Positions 54,202 through 64,000 of a stretch of 64,000 nucleotides of DNA are shown piece by piece. The DNA comes from Amycolatopsis xylanica (lineage in GTDB: Bacteria; Actinomycetota; Actinomycetes; Mycobacteriales; Pseudonocardiaceae): contig NZ_FNON01000001.1 of NCBI RefSeq assembly GCF_900107045.1, forward strand, positions 1,054,001 through 1,118,000. Reading direction: 5' to 3'. Each line of letters begins with the position of its first letter. Within the stretch, counting starts at the first letter, position 1. A model generated the notes under the pieces. The model was given only the letters and a program-made list of their open reading frames with translations. It searched no databases and was not told the origin of the DNA. Position numbers and translations under genes: made by a program.

Positions 54202-54582
54202 GTCGTCCTTCCCCAGATGGCGAACAGTTCCCCAGAACCCGTGTTACACGACTGTTGCTCAAGGTATCGAGCCGATGGGGCGAATGCCACCGAACGGCCC
54301 AAGAATAGGGGTCCGTTCGGCCGCGTTTTGTCCGGGGCATTGTTTGTCCGGACGCCGGTGCGCGCCCCGGACAACTCCCCGGCTGCTAGACCGGGTAGCG
54401 GCGCACCGGGCTTTGGGGGCTCGGCGCCGGCGGCTTCGCCGGTGTCACTGCGCCGCGAGGCGGCGGTGAATTCCCGCTTTCCGTGTACACCGTGTTCTCC
54501 AGGAGTGCCGTCCTGGGCCGGGAACACACAATTGTATGCGGTGGGCTTTCACGGCGGCCTTGGACAACAAAATGAGGCCTGA
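54202..54582. promoter_or_regulatory. 381-base divergent promoter region with an 11-bp inverted repeat
   Basis: No gene is seen between the STAND gene and the NRPS-cluster regulator. The stretch holds TTGTCCGGGGC (54328-54338) and its exact complement at 54364-54374, a possible operator or hairpin. The part before ATG 54583 is more AT-rich and probably contains the regulator's promoter. Confidence 0.45.
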
Positions 54583-55425
54583 ATGTTAAGAATCCATTTC
54601 ACCGTGGAGGATTTGGCGCGATTACGCATGGTCGCGGGGCTGGGCCCGGTCGCGGAGAGTGTCTTCGCGCTCGACCAGTTCGGCCGGTCCAGCAGCGTGC
54701 CGTTCCTCCGGTGGCGTCGCCAGGTGCGGGGCACACTCGGTGCGGCGAAGGACACCCCGCCGCTGGACGAGCTGCTGTCGCTGCTGGAGCAAGACAGCGA
54801 TGACCGGCTGGCCGCGAGCGTGTTCGAGTTCTGTTCCGCCGCGGTGATCCCGTACTGGGACCAGGTGCGCGCCCATCTCGAGTCGGTCCGCGACGCGCTC
54901 GGCCGGGTCGCGATCACCAACGGTGTCGAAGGCCTGCTCAGCGCGCTGCACCCCAAACTGAACTGGGTCGCGCCGGTGCTGGAGATCCCCAGCGAGACCG
55001 ACCGCGACATCCAGCTCGACGGCCGCGGCCTGCTGCTGTCCCCGTCGGTGTTCCTGTTCGGCCGCACCTCGGTGGTGCTGGAATCCGAGCGGACGACCGG
55101 TATCCCCGCGCTGGTGTTCTCCGTTCCCGTCACCGGGGATCTCCTGCGCGCGGAGGATCGAGGCGATCACGCGCTCGAGGCGCTGGTCGGGCACACCAGG
55201 GCCGCCGCGCTGCAGGCGCTCACCGAGAGCTGCACGACCGGTGAGCTGTCCCAGCGCCTCGGCATCTCGCTGGCCGGCGCCAGCAAGCACGCGACCGTGC
55301 TGCGCAAGGCCGGGCTGGTGATGACCGCACGCAGCCGCAACTCGGTGCTGCACTCGCTCACCGGGCTCGGCGTGGCGCTGCTGCAGAGCCGAGGGCCGCG
55401 CGTGCGCCAGCCCGAAGTCGTCTGA
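54583..55425 (+). CDS. ArsR-type regulator with DUF5937-like N-terminal domain
   Basis: A 280-residue regulator. The N-terminal 190 residues match the actinobacterial DUF5937-like domain (MLRIHFTVEDLARLRMVAGL; SVFLFGRTSVVLESERTTG). The C-terminal winged helix is ALTESCTTGELSQRLGISLAGA with a recognition helix in the next residues. It is the first gene of the NRPS-cluster run and its likely pathway regulator, 27 bases upstream of mbtH. No strong ribosome binding site precedes ATG 54583. Confidence 0.8.
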   Translation: MLRIHFTVEDLARLRMVAGLGPVAESVFALDQFGRSSSVPFLRWRRQVRGTLGAAKDTPPLDELLSLLEQDSDDRLAASVFEFCSAAVIPYWDQVRAHLESVRDALGRVAITNGVEGLLSALHPKLNWVAPVLEIPSETDRDIQLDGRGLLLSPSVFLFGRTSVVLESERTTGIPALVFSVPVTGDLLRAEDRGDHALEALVGHTRAAALQALTESCTTGELSQRLGISLAGASKHATVLRKAGLVMTARSRNSVLHSLTGLGVALLQSRGPRVRQPEVV

Positions 55426-55452
55426 AAATCCCCTTCCCGAAAGGAACGCATC

Positions 55453-55665
55453 ATGAGCACCAATCCGTTCGAAGACCCCGACGCCACCTACCTGGTGCTG
55501 GTCAACGACGAGGGCCAGCACTCGCTCTGGCCGTCGTTCGCGCCGGTTCCCGAGGGCTGGACGGTCGCGCTGGCCGAGACGGACCGCCAGTCCGCGCTCG
55601 ACCACATCACCGCCAACTGGACGGACCTGCGCCCGAAGAGCCTGATCGAGGCGATGAACGCATGA
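55453..55665 (+). CDS. MbtH-family NRPS helper protein
   Basis: A 70-residue protein of standard MbtH length. GAAAGGAA precedes ATG 55453. The signature is [20 protein letters not shown] and PEGWTVAL, matching N-x-E/D-x-Q-x-S-x-W-P with P-x-G-W. MbtH proteins bind A domains and are needed for their folding or activity, so it probably serves the NRPS that starts at 57712. It overlaps the next gene by ATGA. Confidence 0.95.
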   Translation: MSTNPFEDPDATYLVLVNDEGQHSLWPSFAPVPEGWTVALAETDRQSALDHITANWTDLRPKSLIEAMNA

Positions 55666-56585
55666 GCGGGCTGCCACTGGTCATCGAGGGTGGCGGCGCG
55701 TCGATCCACGACCGGATCCAGCTCGACCGCCCGGACATCCGCAAGGCGCTCACCGAGCATGGCGCCGTGCTCTTCCGCGGCTTCGACGTCGGCGGGGTCG
55801 AAGGCCTGGACCAGGCCGTGCGCGAGCTCTCCGGCGCGCCGCTGACCTACTCCGAGCGCTCGACCCCGCGCAGCCGGATCAGCGGCAACGTCTACACCTC
55901 GACGGACTACCCGCCGCAGGAGGAGATCTTCGCCCACAACGAGAACTCCTACCAGGCCGTGTGGCCGTTGACGCTGTACTTCTACTGCATCGAGCCGCCG
56001 CTGACCCAGGGCGCGACCCCGCTCTCGTCGACCCGCGCGGTCTACGAGTCCATCGACCGGGACATCCGCGCCGAGTTCGAGCGCCGCAAGTGGATGATCG
56101 TGCGCAACTACAGCGACGAGCTGGGCCTGCCGTGGAGCGAGGCGTTCAACACCGAGGACCGCGACGAGGTCAACGCCTACTGCGCGCGCAACGGCATCGA
56201 GACCGAATGGCTCGACGAGACCAGGTTGCGGACCCGAGCCGTGCGCGAGCCGTCGCACGACCACCCGGTGACCGGTGCGCGGGTCTGGTTCAACCACGCC
56301 ACGTTCTTCCACGTCAGCACGCTGCCCGAGGAGATCCGGCTCGGCCTGCTCGAGATGTGCGGCGAGGAGAACCTGCCGAACAACACCTACTACGGCGACG
56401 GCGAGCCGATCCCGGACGAGGTCGTCGAGCACCTGCGCTCGTGCTACCGCGCCGCGTCCACCCGGTTCGACTACCAGCGCGATGACCTGCTGGTCGTCGA
56501 CAACATGCTCTCGACCCACGCCCGCGAGCCGTTCACCGGGCCGCGCCGGATCGCCGTCGCGATGGCCGAACCGTCGAACGCCTGA
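55662..56585 (+). CDS. TauD/SyrP-like Fe(II)/2-oxoglutarate oxygenase
   Basis: A 307-residue enzyme. The iron ligands are His92 and Glu94 in [19 protein letters not shown] and His286 in LSTHAREPF; 2-oxoglutarate is probably held by an Arg near 295 (GPRRIAV). Glu in place of Asp at the second ligand is common in this branch. SyrP-type proteins of NRPS clusters hydroxylate carrier-bound aspartate; this one could do the same or act on another residue. It is translationally coupled to mbtH. The 84-base gap after it contains no gene. Confidence 0.85.
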   Translation: MSGLPLVIEGGGASIHDRIQLDRPDIRKALTEHGAVLFRGFDVGGVEGLDQAVRELSGAPLTYSERSTPRSRISGNVYTSTDYPPQEEIFAHNENSYQAVWPLTLYFYCIEPPLTQGATPLSSTRAVYESIDRDIRAEFERRKWMIVRNYSDELGLPWSEAFNTEDRDEVNAYCARNGIETEWLDETRLRTRAVREPSHDHPVTGARVWFNHATFFHVSTLPEEIRLGLLEMCGEENLPNNTYYGDGEPIPDEVVEHLRSCYRAASTRFDYQRDDLLVVDNMLSTHAREPFTGPRRIAVAMAEPSNA

Positions 56586-56669
56586 CCGGGCCTTTTCGCT
56601 GGAGCGTCAAAGGCGTAGAGCCCCGCGCCCGCTTCGGCCAGGCTCTTTGGAGCTAAGAAAGGAAAGCAC

Positions 56670-57698
56670 GTGCAACGCCTGAACCTGTCAGCCGAGGACG
56701 TCGACGCGATCTGGACGATCGTCGACGAGCTCGCAGGCCGCTACGACACCGTCGAGTCCGCCGAGTTCCAGGCGGAGGCCCGCGTCTTCGCCGACGAGCT
56801 GCCGCGCGGGGTGCGCCGCGCGCTCAACGACTTCCGGCTCACCGAACCGACCGGCGTCTTCGTGGTGTCCGGCCTGCCGGTCGACGACGCCGACCTCGGG
56901 CCGACCCCGAAGCACTGGAAGGACAAGCCCGCGCAGGTCCCGACCCTGCGCTACGACATCGCGTTCTTCCTGATCTCGCATCTGCTGGGCGAGCCGATCG
57001 GCTGGGCCACCCAGCAGGACGGCCGGATCATGCACGACATCTTCCCGATCAAGGAGCACTCGGGCGAGCAGATCGGCTGGGGGAGCGACGAGCTGCTCAC
57101 CTGGCACACCGAGGACGCGTTCCACCCGCTGCGCACCGACTACCTCGCGCTGATGTGCCTGCGCAACCCGGACGACGTCGAGACCACGGCAGCCGACATC
57201 GCGGACGTGCGGATCGACGACGACCTCAAGAAGGCGTTGTCCGAGGAGCGGTACTTCATCCTCCCCGACAACTCGCACCGCCCGGAGAACGCGGTCGAAT
57301 CGTCCACAGAGGACGCTCAGATCGCGCAGCTCAAGCTGCGCAGCCGTCAGCGCGTCGAGAAGGCGCTGAACGAGCCGGAGCCGGTGGCAGTGCTCTTCGG
57401 CTCGCCGGACGACCCGTACCTCGTCTGCGACCCGTTCTACATGCAGGACGTGCAGGGCGAGGAAGAGCAGAAGGTGCTCGACAAGTTCTTCGCGGCCGTC
57501 GACGCCGCGATGGGCGGGGTCGTGCTGAAGCCGGGCGAAATCCTCTTCATCGACAACTACCGCGTGGTGCACGGCCGCAAGCCGTTCCGCGCCCGGTTCG
57601 ACGGCACCGACCGGTGGCTGCGACGGCTGAACATCGCGCGCGATGTGCGCAAGTCGCGGGAATTCCGGCTGAGCGCGGACAACCGCGTCATCTACTGA
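56670..57698 (+). CDS. AsnO/VioC-type Fe(II)/2-oxoglutarate amino acid hydroxylase
   Basis: A 342-residue enzyme from GTG 56670 with AAGGAAAG upstream. The family motif is [20 protein letters not shown] with iron ligands His146 and Glu148, and the distal His301 in [20 protein letters not shown], where the later Arg residues hold 2-oxoglutarate. AsnO and VioC hydroxylate free Asn or Arg at the beta carbon. The next gene's first A domain has an Asn-like code, so a 3-hydroxyasparagine building block is the favoured guess. Confidence 0.87.
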   Translation: MQRLNLSAEDVDAIWTIVDELAGRYDTVESAEFQAEARVFADELPRGVRRALNDFRLTEPTGVFVVSGLPVDDADLGPTPKHWKDKPAQVPTLRYDIAFFLISHLLGEPIGWATQQDGRIMHDIFPIKEHSGEQIGWGSDELLTWHTEDAFHPLRTDYLALMCLRNPDDVETTAADIADVRIDDDLKKALSEERYFILPDNSHRPENAVESSTEDAQIAQLKLRSRQRVEKALNEPEPVAVLFGSPDDPYLVCDPFYMQDVQGEEEQKVLDKFFAAVDAAMGGVVLKPGEILFIDNYRVVHGRKPFRARFDGTDRWLRRLNIARDVRKSREFRLSADNRVIY

Positions 57699-57711
57699 GC
57701 TAGGGGGCAGC

Positions 57712-60700
57712 GTGAATCTCAGGTTTCTGCTGGAGTCGTTCGACGAGCAGGTCCGCCGCGTCCCGGACGCGACGGCCGTCCAGTCCGCCACGGACTCGGT
57801 GAGCTACGCGGAGCTCGACGCGCGGGCGAACCGGCTCGCGGCGCACCTCGCCGGGCGCGGGGTCGGGCCGGACGTGCTCGTCGGCATCTGCGCCGAGCGC
57901 GGGATCGACCTGGTGGTCGGCCTGCTCGGGGTGGTCAAGGCGGGCGGCGCGTATCTGCCGCTCGACCCGGCGCATCCAGCCGACCGCCTGGGATTCATGC
58001 TGGCCGACGCCCGCGCCACCACGGTCGTGACCCAACGCCACCTGGCCGACCGCCTGCCCGTCTCCCCGGACTCCCTGGTCTTCCTCGAGGACGACCGGGA
58101 TAAAGCGGGCTTTATGCCAGACCGGGATAAAGCCCGCTTTATCCCGGTCCGGGTGAGGCCTGAGCATCTGGCGTATGTCATCTACACCTCGGGTTCGACC
58201 GGGCGGCCCAAGGGTGTGCAGATCGAGCACCGGCAGCTCGCCAGTTACCTCGCGTGCTGCGAGCTGGATTACCCGGGGCTCAAGGGAACCGCGCTGCTGC
58301 ACGGCTCGGTCGCGTTCGACCTGACCGTGACCAGCGTGTGGGGTCCGCTGACCGTCGGCGGCTGTGTGGTGGTCGGCGACTTGGACGACACGAACCCCGG
58401 CTGGCGGCCGACGTTCGTCAAGGCCACCCCGAGTCACCTGCCGCTGCTGCTGGGACTGCCCGACGAGTACTCGCCGAGCGTCGACCTCGTCGTCGGCGGC
58501 GAGGCGTTGCCGGGTGACGTCGTGGCGCGATGGCGCGCGCGCCATCCGGGCGCGACCGTCATCAATGAGTACGGGCCGACCGAAGCCACGGTCGGTTGCG
58601 TGGCGTTCCGCATCGAACCCGGTGACGCCCTCGCGGCGGGCGCGGTCGCGATCGGCGCTTCGATGCGGGACGCCCGTTCCTATGTGCTGGACGAGCGGCT
58701 CCGGCCGGTGCGCGGCGACGAGCCGGGGGAGCTGTACGTCGCGGGCGCCGGACTGGCCCGCGGCTATCACGACCGGTCCGCGCTGACGGCCGAGCGGTTC
58801 GTCGCTGACCCGTTCCGGGCGGGCGAGCGCATGTACCGCACCGGCGACGTCGTGCGGTGGGACAACGCCGGGAACCTGCACTACCTGGGCCGCTCCGACG
58901 ATCAGGTCAAGATCCGCGGGTACCGGATCGAGCCGGGCGAGATCGAGGCCGCGCTGGCGAAGCACCCGGCCGTCGACCACGTCGCGGTCGTCGCGCGCGG
59001 AGACGAGGACAAGCGGCTCGTCGCCTACATCGTGCCGGCCGCCGAGCTGCCGGACTTGCGGGAATTCCTGGCGCCGACCCTGCCGGAGCACATGATCCCC
59101 AGCGCCTTCGTGACGCTGACCGAACTGCCACTCGCGCCGAGCGGCAAGCTCGACCGCGACGCGCTGCCCGACCCCGCGCAGCCCGGCGAAGCGCAGGCGA
59201 ACGCGCCGCGCACCGCCACCGAGCAGACCATCGCGGACATCTGGTCCGACGTGCTCGGCATCGAGGACATCGACGTCGAGAAGGACTTCTTCGAACTCGG
59301 CGGCAACTCGCTGCTCGCGTTCCGCGTGGTGCCGCGGATGCGTGCGGCACTGGGTGTCAAGCTGCCGACCCGGGTGCTGTTCGACACCAGGACCGTCGCC
59401 GACCTCGCGGCGAAGGTCGACACCTCCGCCAGCGGTGAAGAGGCCGTCATCCCGGTCGTCGCCCGCACCGGAAAGCTGCCGCTTTCGGCTTCACAACGGC
59501 GGTTCTGGTTCTTCCACGAGTTCGACCCTGCCGCCGTCGAGTACAACGTCCACTTCGGATTCCGGATCACCGGCGACCTCGACATCGACCGGCTCCGTGT
59601 CGCCTGCCGCGAGCTGCTCGCGCGCCACGAGTCACTGCGGACCACGGTCACGCTCGTCGACGACGAACCGGTCCAGGTGATCCACCCCGCCGGCGAGCCC
59701 GATCTGTCCATTAAGGACCTCGACGACCTCGAAGCGCAGGTGCGCGCCGAGGTGACCGTACCCTTCGACATCCGCGACGGCCAGGTCGTGCGGTTCCTCG
59801 TGCTGCGCGGCGAGAACGAGCACCTCCTGCTGTTCGGCCTGCATCACATCGCGGTGGACGGCTGGTCCATCGGCCTGCTCGCCGAGGACCTCAGCGCGCT
59901 CTACAACCAGGAGAAGCTCCCCGCACTGCCGCTGCAGTACGCCGACTACGCCTCCTGGCAACGTGGCCGTCTCACCGAAACCGCGCTCGAACCACACTTG
60001 CGCTACTGGCGCGAGAAGCTCGACGGGCTCGCTCCGCTGCAGCTCCCGACCGACCGTCCGCGGCCCGCCGTGATGACCTCGGTCGGCCGCGACCACCGCT
60101 TCAGCCTTTCCGTGGAGACCACCAAGCGGCTCAACGAGCTGAGCGCGAAGCACGGGGCGACGCTCTTCATGACCCTGGTCGCCGCCTGCCAGCTGCTGTT
60201 CGCCCGGCACTCCGGCCAGCGGGACGTCGCGCTCGGCTCCATCGTGTCCGGCCGGATCCGGCCCGAGCTGGAACGGCTCGTCGGCTGCTTCATCAACACG
60301 ATCGCCATCCGGTCCACTGTGGAGGGACGCGAGTCCTTCGCCGATCTGCTCGCCCAGGTCAAGGAAACCGTGCTCGAGGCGTTCACCCACCAGGACGTGC
60401 CGTTCGAGCGGCTTGTCGACGAACTCTGCGAGGACCGCGACGCCAGCCGCACCCCGCTCGTGCAGGCCATGGTCGGCCTGCAGACCGGACTCGTGCGTTC
60501 GCTCGACTTCGACGGCGCCGTCAGCGAGCGCTTCGAACCGGCGCGCGTGTCCGCGGTCTGCGACCTCTCGATCGAGTTCACCGAGCACGACGGCGGAATC
60601 GACGCGATCGTCAGCTACAACACCGATCTCTTCGACACCGTGACCATCGAGCGGATGTGCGAGCGCCTCGAGGTGCTGCTGAACGGCCTGCTCGACGCCG

Positions 60701-63700
60701 AAGACCGGCCGATGGCTGAGCTGCCCATGGCGGCGGCCGGGGAACGCGCGCTCCTCGCGCGGTGGAACGACACCGCGACCGCCGACCCCGGCGGCACGGT
60801 GGTGAGCACGTTCGAGGCACGCGTCCGCAGCACACCCGGCGCGATCGCCGTGGTCTCGGAAGCGGAAACCCTCACCTTCGCCGAACTCAACGTCCGCGCG
60901 AACCGTCTCGCGCATCTGCTCAGGTCCCGTGGCATCGGCGCCGAATCACGCGTACCGGTCCTGCTGAGCCGGTCGGCGAACAGCGTCGTGGCCATGCTCG
61001 GCATCATGAAAGCGGGCGGGGCCTACGTTCCCCTGCACGCGAGCTACCCGGCAGAACGGGCGCGGTTCGTGCTCGACGGGGTGGGCGCGACGCTCCTCGT
61101 GACCGACCGGACCATGCTGGACAAGGCGCGGTCGATCGGAGCGCCACTGATCGTCGTGGAGGACGAGCCCGCGCAGCCGGCCGAAAACCCTGATCACGAG
61201 ATCCACGCCGAACAGCTGGCGTACGTCATCTACACCTCAGGCTCGACGGGCACACCCAAGGGCGTCGGCGTCACCCACCACAACCTGGTCGCGCTCACCG
61301 CGGACCGGCGATGGCGCGGCGCCGCGCACGAGCGGGTGCTGGCCCACATCCCGTACTCGTTCGACCCGGCCGCCATCGAGCTGTGGGTGCCGCTGCTGAA
61401 CGGCGGCCGGACCGTGATCGCCCCGGACGAGGAAGTCACGCCAGAGCTGATGGCCTCCCAGATCACCACGCATGGCGTGACCTGTCTCGTAGTGCCGACA
61501 GCCGTGTTCAACCTCTTCGCGGACATCGACCCCGCTTGCTTCACCGGCCTCAAGGAGATCGTGACCGGCGGCGAAGCGGCTTCCGTGGCCGCGTTCGACC
61601 GCGTCCGGCAACACTGCCCCGGCACGACGGTCACCAACTCCTACGGTCCGACCGAAGCGACCGTCGCCGTCACCTCCCATCCGACGGCCGACGCGATCGG
61701 GACGCCGATGGACAACACGCAGGCTTTCGTGCTCGACGGCTACCTCGAACCGGTCCCGCCCGGTGTGCCGGGCGAGTTGTATCTCGCCGGAACCGGGATC
61801 GCGCGCGGATACTTCGGCAGGCCCGCGCTGACCGCCGAACGGTTCGTGGCCAACCCGTTCGGCGACGGCCGCCTGTACCGCACGGGCGATCTCGCCCGCT
61901 GGACCCGGGACGGCGAGCTGGTGTATCTCGGCCGCGCCGACGGCCAGGTCAAGATCCGCGGGTTCCGCATCGAACTCGGCGAGGTCGAGAACGCGCTGCG
62001 CACACACCCCGGGATCGCCGAAGCGGTGGTCGTGGTCCGGGGGGACGACGAGCGTAAACACCTTGTCGCGTATGTGATCCCGGCCGGGGAGTCCATTCCG
62101 GACCTGAAGGAGTACCTGAGCCGCTCGCTGCCCGAGTACATGATCCCGGCCGCTTTTGTCACGGTGACGGAATTCCCGTTGACCGCGCATGGCAAGGTCG
62201 ACCGGAGCGCGCTGCCGGATCCGCGTCCGGAATCCGCCGACGGCTATGTCGCGCCTGCCGATGCCGTGCAGGAACAGTTGTGCCGCATCTGGGCCGAAGC
62301 GGTCGGGGTCGAACGCGTTGGCATTGAGGACAACTTCTTCGGGCTTGGCGGTGACTCGATCCTCGCCATCCAGGTCGTGTCCAAGGCGCAGCGCGCGGGT
62401 CTGCGGATGACGTCGAAGGACCTGTTCCGCTGGCAGACGATCGCGGGTCTCGCGCCGCACGTCGTCACCGAACAAGCCGTGGACCGCACCGGAACCGTGT
62501 CCGGCCCGACGCCGCTGACGCCGATCCAGCACTTCCTGTTCGACCGGTTCACCGTGCCGGAGGTCTTCGATCAGTACGTCGTCATCGACCTGCCCGAAGA
62601 CCAGGCCGCGCTGCGCCAGGCCATCGACGCGCTGATCGAGCACCACGACGCGCTCCGCATGCAGTACACGCAAGACAACGGCGTCTGGTCGCAGGTCAAC
62701 CACGAAACCGCGGCCGGTCGGTTCCTCGACGAGCCGTTGCTGAAAACCGAAATCATCGGCGAGAGCCTGCGCCTGAGCATCCACCACCTCGTAGTCGACG
62801 GCGTCTCGTGGCGAGTGCTGCTCGAAGACCTGCGTACCGCCTACGACCAGATCCGTGCGGGCAGGCCGGTCGACCTCGGCCCGAAGAGCACCTCGTTCCG
62901 CGAGTGGGCGCTGCGGCTGACCGAGTACGTCAAGAACGGCGGCTTCGACGACGAACTCGTGCACTGGACCACGATCGGGAACGGCCCGGCACTGCCCCAG
63001 GACAACGACGGCCCGAACACCGTCGACAGCGTTCGCATCGCCACCGCCGGGCTCGACGCCGAAACCACCCGCGCGCTGCTGCGTGACGTGCCGGACGTCT
63101 ACCGCACGGAAATCAACGACGTCCTCGTGGCCGCACTCACCCGCGTGCTATCGGAGTGGACCGACGGCGATCGCGTGCTGCTCGCGATGGAGGGGCACGG
63201 CCGCGAGGAGCTGTTCGACGACGTCGACCTCGGCCGCACGGTCGGCTGGTTCACCAGCTACTTCCCGGTCTCGCTCGCCGATGAGCGCGGCGAACCCGGC
63301 GACCTGCTGAAGTCGGTCAAGGAGCAGCTGCGAGCGATCCCGCGCAAGGGCATCGGCCACGGCGCGCTCCGCTACCTCGGCGCGCTCGGCGACGGCCCGC
63401 GTCCCCAGGTGAGCTTCAACTACCTCGGTCAGCTCGACACCGCGATCGGACTGGCGCAGGACCCGGCCGAGGTCAGGGTGCACGCGCTCGAAATCGTCGG
63501 CCTGGTCAAGGACGGGCGGCTCGATTTCACTTGGAGCTACTCGGCGAACCTGCACGACGCCGCCACGGTCGAACGGCTCGCGACCGCCTTCGCCGCGCAG
63601 GTCGCGGCGCTGGTCGAGCATTGCCTCCGGCCCGGCGCGGGTGGCCGGACACCGTCCGACTTCCCGCTGGCGCAGCTCGACCAGTCCACAGTGGACCGCC

Positions 63701-64000
63701 TGGTCGGCGACGGCCGCGAGGTCGAGGACATCTACCCGCTCACGCCAATGCAGAGCGGCATCCTCTATGACTCGATGATGGCGCCGGACTCGGGCGCCTA
63801 CGTGGCGCAGTTCGATGTCGTCGTCGCCGGGGTCACCGACCCGGTGGCGCTGGGCGAGGCCTGGCAACGGGTCGTCGACCGGACCCCGGTGCTGCGCACG
63901 GAACTCGTCACCGAAGGCGTGGACGAGCCGTTGCAGCTGGTCCGGCGCGAGGTTCGCGTGCCGATCACGCACCACGAGTCGGCCGAGGGCGTCCTGGAAC
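57712..64000 (+). CDS. Non-ribosomal peptide synthetase, A-T-C-A-T-E-C (partial, runs off the end)
   Basis: GTG 57712 after AGGGGGCAG; 2096 codons with no stop before the end. A1 (A3 motif [11 protein letters not shown] at 158), T1 with Ser533 in LGGNSLL, C1 with HHIAVDGWS at 711, A2 ([11 protein letters not shown] at 1174), T2 with Ser1549 in LGGDSIL, E with [10 protein letters not shown] at 1691, and the start of C2 at 2004 ([15 protein letters not shown], the form that follows an E domain). A1 binding-pocket residues read D-L-T-K-V-G-E-V-G, close to Asn codes; A2 reads D-P-I-V-V-G-S-V-A, unassigned. So the peptide probably starts with Asn or a derivative and then a D-residue. A1 carries an 18-residue insert made by family D palindromes. 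Confidence 0.93.
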   Translation, partial: MNLRFLLESFDEQVRRVPDATAVQSATDSVSYAELDARANRLAAHLAGRGVGPDVLVGICAERGIDLVVGLLGVVKAGGAYLPLDPAHPADRLGFMLADARATTVVTQRHLADRLPVSPDSLVFLEDDRDKAGFMPDRDKARFIPVRVRPEHLAYVIYTSGSTGRPKGVQIEHRQLASYLACCELDYPGLKGTALLHGSVAFDLTVTSVWGPLTVGGCVVVGDLDDTNPGWRPTFVKATPSHLPLLLGLPDEYSPSVDLVVGGEALPGDVVARWRARHPGATVINEYGPTEATVGCVAFRIEPGDALAAGAVAIGASMRDARSYVLDERLRPVRGDEPGELYVAGAGLARGYHDRSALTAERFVADPFRAGERMYRTGDVVRWDNAGNLHYLGRSDDQVKIRGYRIEPGEIEAALAKHPAVDHVAVVARGDEDKRLVAYIVPAAELPDLREFLAPTLPEHMIPSAFVTLTELPLAPSGKLDRDALPDPAQPGEAQANAPRTATEQTIADIWSDVLGIEDIDVEKDFFELGGNSLLAFRVVPRMRAALGVKLPTRVLFDTRTVADLAAKVDTSASGEEAVIPVVARTGKLPLSASQRRFWFFHEFDPAAVEYNVHFGFRITGDLDIDRLRVACRELLARHESLRTTVTLVDDEPVQVIHPAGEPDLSIKDLDDLEAQVRAEVTVPFDIRDGQVVRFLVLRGENEHLLLFGLHHIAVDGWSIGLLAEDLSALYNQEKLPALPLQYADYASWQRGRLTETALEPHLRYWREKLDGLAPLQLPTDRPRPAVMTSVGRDHRFSLSVETTKRLNELSAKHGATLFMTLVAACQLLFARHSGQRDVALGSIVSGRIRPELERLVGCFINTIAIRSTVEGRESFADLLAQVKETVLEAFTHQDVPFERLVDELCEDRDASRTPLVQAMVGLQTGLVRSLDFDGAVSERFEPARVSAVCDLSIEFTEHDGGIDAIVSYNTDLFDTVTIERMCERLEVLLNGLLDAEDRPMAELPMAAAGERALLARWNDTATADPGGTVVSTFEARVRSTPGAIAVVSEAETLTFAELNVRANRLAHLLRSRGIGAESRVPVLLSRSANSVVAMLGIMKAGGAYVPLHASYPAERARFVLDGVGATLLVTDRTMLDKARSIGAPLIVVEDEPAQPAENPDHEIHAEQLAYVIYTSGSTGTPKGVGVTHHNLVALTADRRWRGAAHERVLAHIPYSFDPAAIELWVPLLNGGRTVIAPDEEVTPELMASQITTHGVTCLVVPTAVFNLFADIDPACFTGLKEIVTGGEAASVAAFDRVRQHCPGTTVTNSYGPTEATVAVTSHPTADAIGTPMDNTQAFVLDGYLEPVPPGVPGELYLAGTGIARGYFGRPALTAERFVANPFGDGRLYRTGDLARWTRDGELVYLGRADGQVKIRGFRIELGEVENALRTHPGIAEAVVVVRGDDERKHLVAYVIPAGESIPDLKEYLSRSLPEYMIPAAFVTVTEFPLTAHGKVDRSALPDPRPESADGYVAPADAVQEQLCRIWAEAVGVERVGIEDNFFGLGGDSILAIQVVSKAQRAGLRMTSKDLFRWQTIAGLAPHVVTEQAVDRTGTVSGPTPLTPIQHFLFDRFTVPEVFDQYVVIDLPEDQAALRQAIDALIEHHDALRMQYTQDNGVWSQVNHETAAGRFLDEPLLKTEIIGESLRLSIHHLVVDGVSWRVLLEDLRTAYDQIRAGRPVDLGPKSTSFREWALRLTEYVKNGGFDDELVHWTTIGNGPALPQDNDGPNTVDSVRIATAGLDAETTRALLRDVPDVYRTEINDVLVAALTRVLSEWTDGDRVLLAMEGHGREELFDDVDLGRTVGWFTSYFPVSLADERGEPGDLLKSVKEQLRAIPRKGIGHGALRYLGALGDGPRPQVSFNYLGQLDTAIGLAQDPAEVRVHALEIVGLVKDGRLDFTWSYSANLHDAATVERLATAFAAQVAALVEHCLRPGAGGRTPSDFPLAQLDQSTVDRLVGDGREVEDIYPLTPMQSGILYDSMMAPDSGAYVAQFDVVVAGVTDPVALGEAWQRVVDRTPVLRTELVTEGVDEPLQLVRREVRVPITHHESAEGVLE
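58094..58148. repeat. Two family D palindromes inside the first NRPS A domain
   Basis: ACCGGGATAAAGCGGGCTTT and its neighbour ACCGGGATAAAGCCCGCTTT stand in tandem within the coding frame, giving the peptide repeat [18 protein letters not shown] (residues 129-146) between motifs A2 and A3. The second A domain has no such segment. The same palindrome is intergenic at 28124, 50109 and 50379. Confidence 0.85.

Noticed and set aside
59632..62964. Long minus-strand open frames opposite the NRPS
   Set aside because: The plus strand encodes uninterrupted A, T, C and E domains; the antisense translations have no recognisable motif and follow the codon bias of the real frame.

Overview
The window is high-GC DNA with strong third-position G/C bias, many GTG starts and frequent GTGA/ATGA stop-start overlaps. 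Its gene set combines secreted hydrolases, WD40-STAND NTPases, an ECF sigma/anti-sigma pair and an NRPS cluster with an MbtH protein. This points to a filamentous actinomycete, most likely a member of the Pseudonocardiales (Amycolatopsis-like). The genus is an inference from style, not from a marker gene. I saw no tRNA, rRNA, CRISPR array or complete insertion sequence.

Layout. 1-8.7 kb: exported phosphoesterase, MFS exporter and beta-propeller operon, a Tat-exported phospholipase C, an XRE-type regulator, and a streptogrisin-like protease with FN3 and P domains. The regulator and protease share an upstream box. 8.8-10.6 kb: an HTH regulator divergent from an aldo/keto reductase. 10.6-17.2 kb: a two-gene operon of a NACHT/pentapeptide/WD40 protein and a KAP-type membrane NTPase, the best candidate conflict or defence system. 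17.3-21.8 kb: GH76 hydrolase, a repeat cluster, two LuxR-type regulators (one with half a receiver), a small secreted protein and a Gmad2-LysM protein. 21.9-28.1 kb: lipid-kinase-like and small membrane proteins, PPK2 polyphosphate kinase and a P-type cation ATPase. 28.1-31.1 kb: a nitric oxide synthase oxygenase, an ArsR/NTF2-like divergent pair with a perfect operator-like inverted repeat, and a YciO protein. 31.2-37.3 kb: a two-component system divergent from an MFP/ABC/permease efflux operon, with a foldback MITE between them. 37.3-40.5 kb: a GAF regulator divergent from a flavin monooxygenase.

41-48.6 kb: an envelope redox island. One side holds a DUF1996 protein and a double COG4315 lipoprotein; the middle holds sigma and anti-sigma; the other side holds a single COG4315 lipoprotein, a DUF4142 protein, a ferric-reductase-like membrane protein, a ferredoxin and a ferredoxin reductase. 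The order suggests an electron path from the cytoplasm across the membrane to an exported lipoprotein. 48.8-54.2 kb: a StyA-like monooxygenase, a nested palindromic repeat structure, and a large HTH-STAND-WD40 protein. 54.6-64 kb: start of an NRPS cluster with an ArsR-type regulator, MbtH, two Fe/2-oxoglutarate oxygenases and an NRPS reading A-T-C-A-T-E-C that runs off the end. Its first A domain has an Asn-like code and carries two in-frame copies of a dispersed palindrome that is intergenic elsewhere in the window.

At least four families of palindromic repeats are scattered through the intergenic regions. One 46-bp family has eight near-complete copies, mostly at 3' ends of genes, and in two cases supplies the stop codon.
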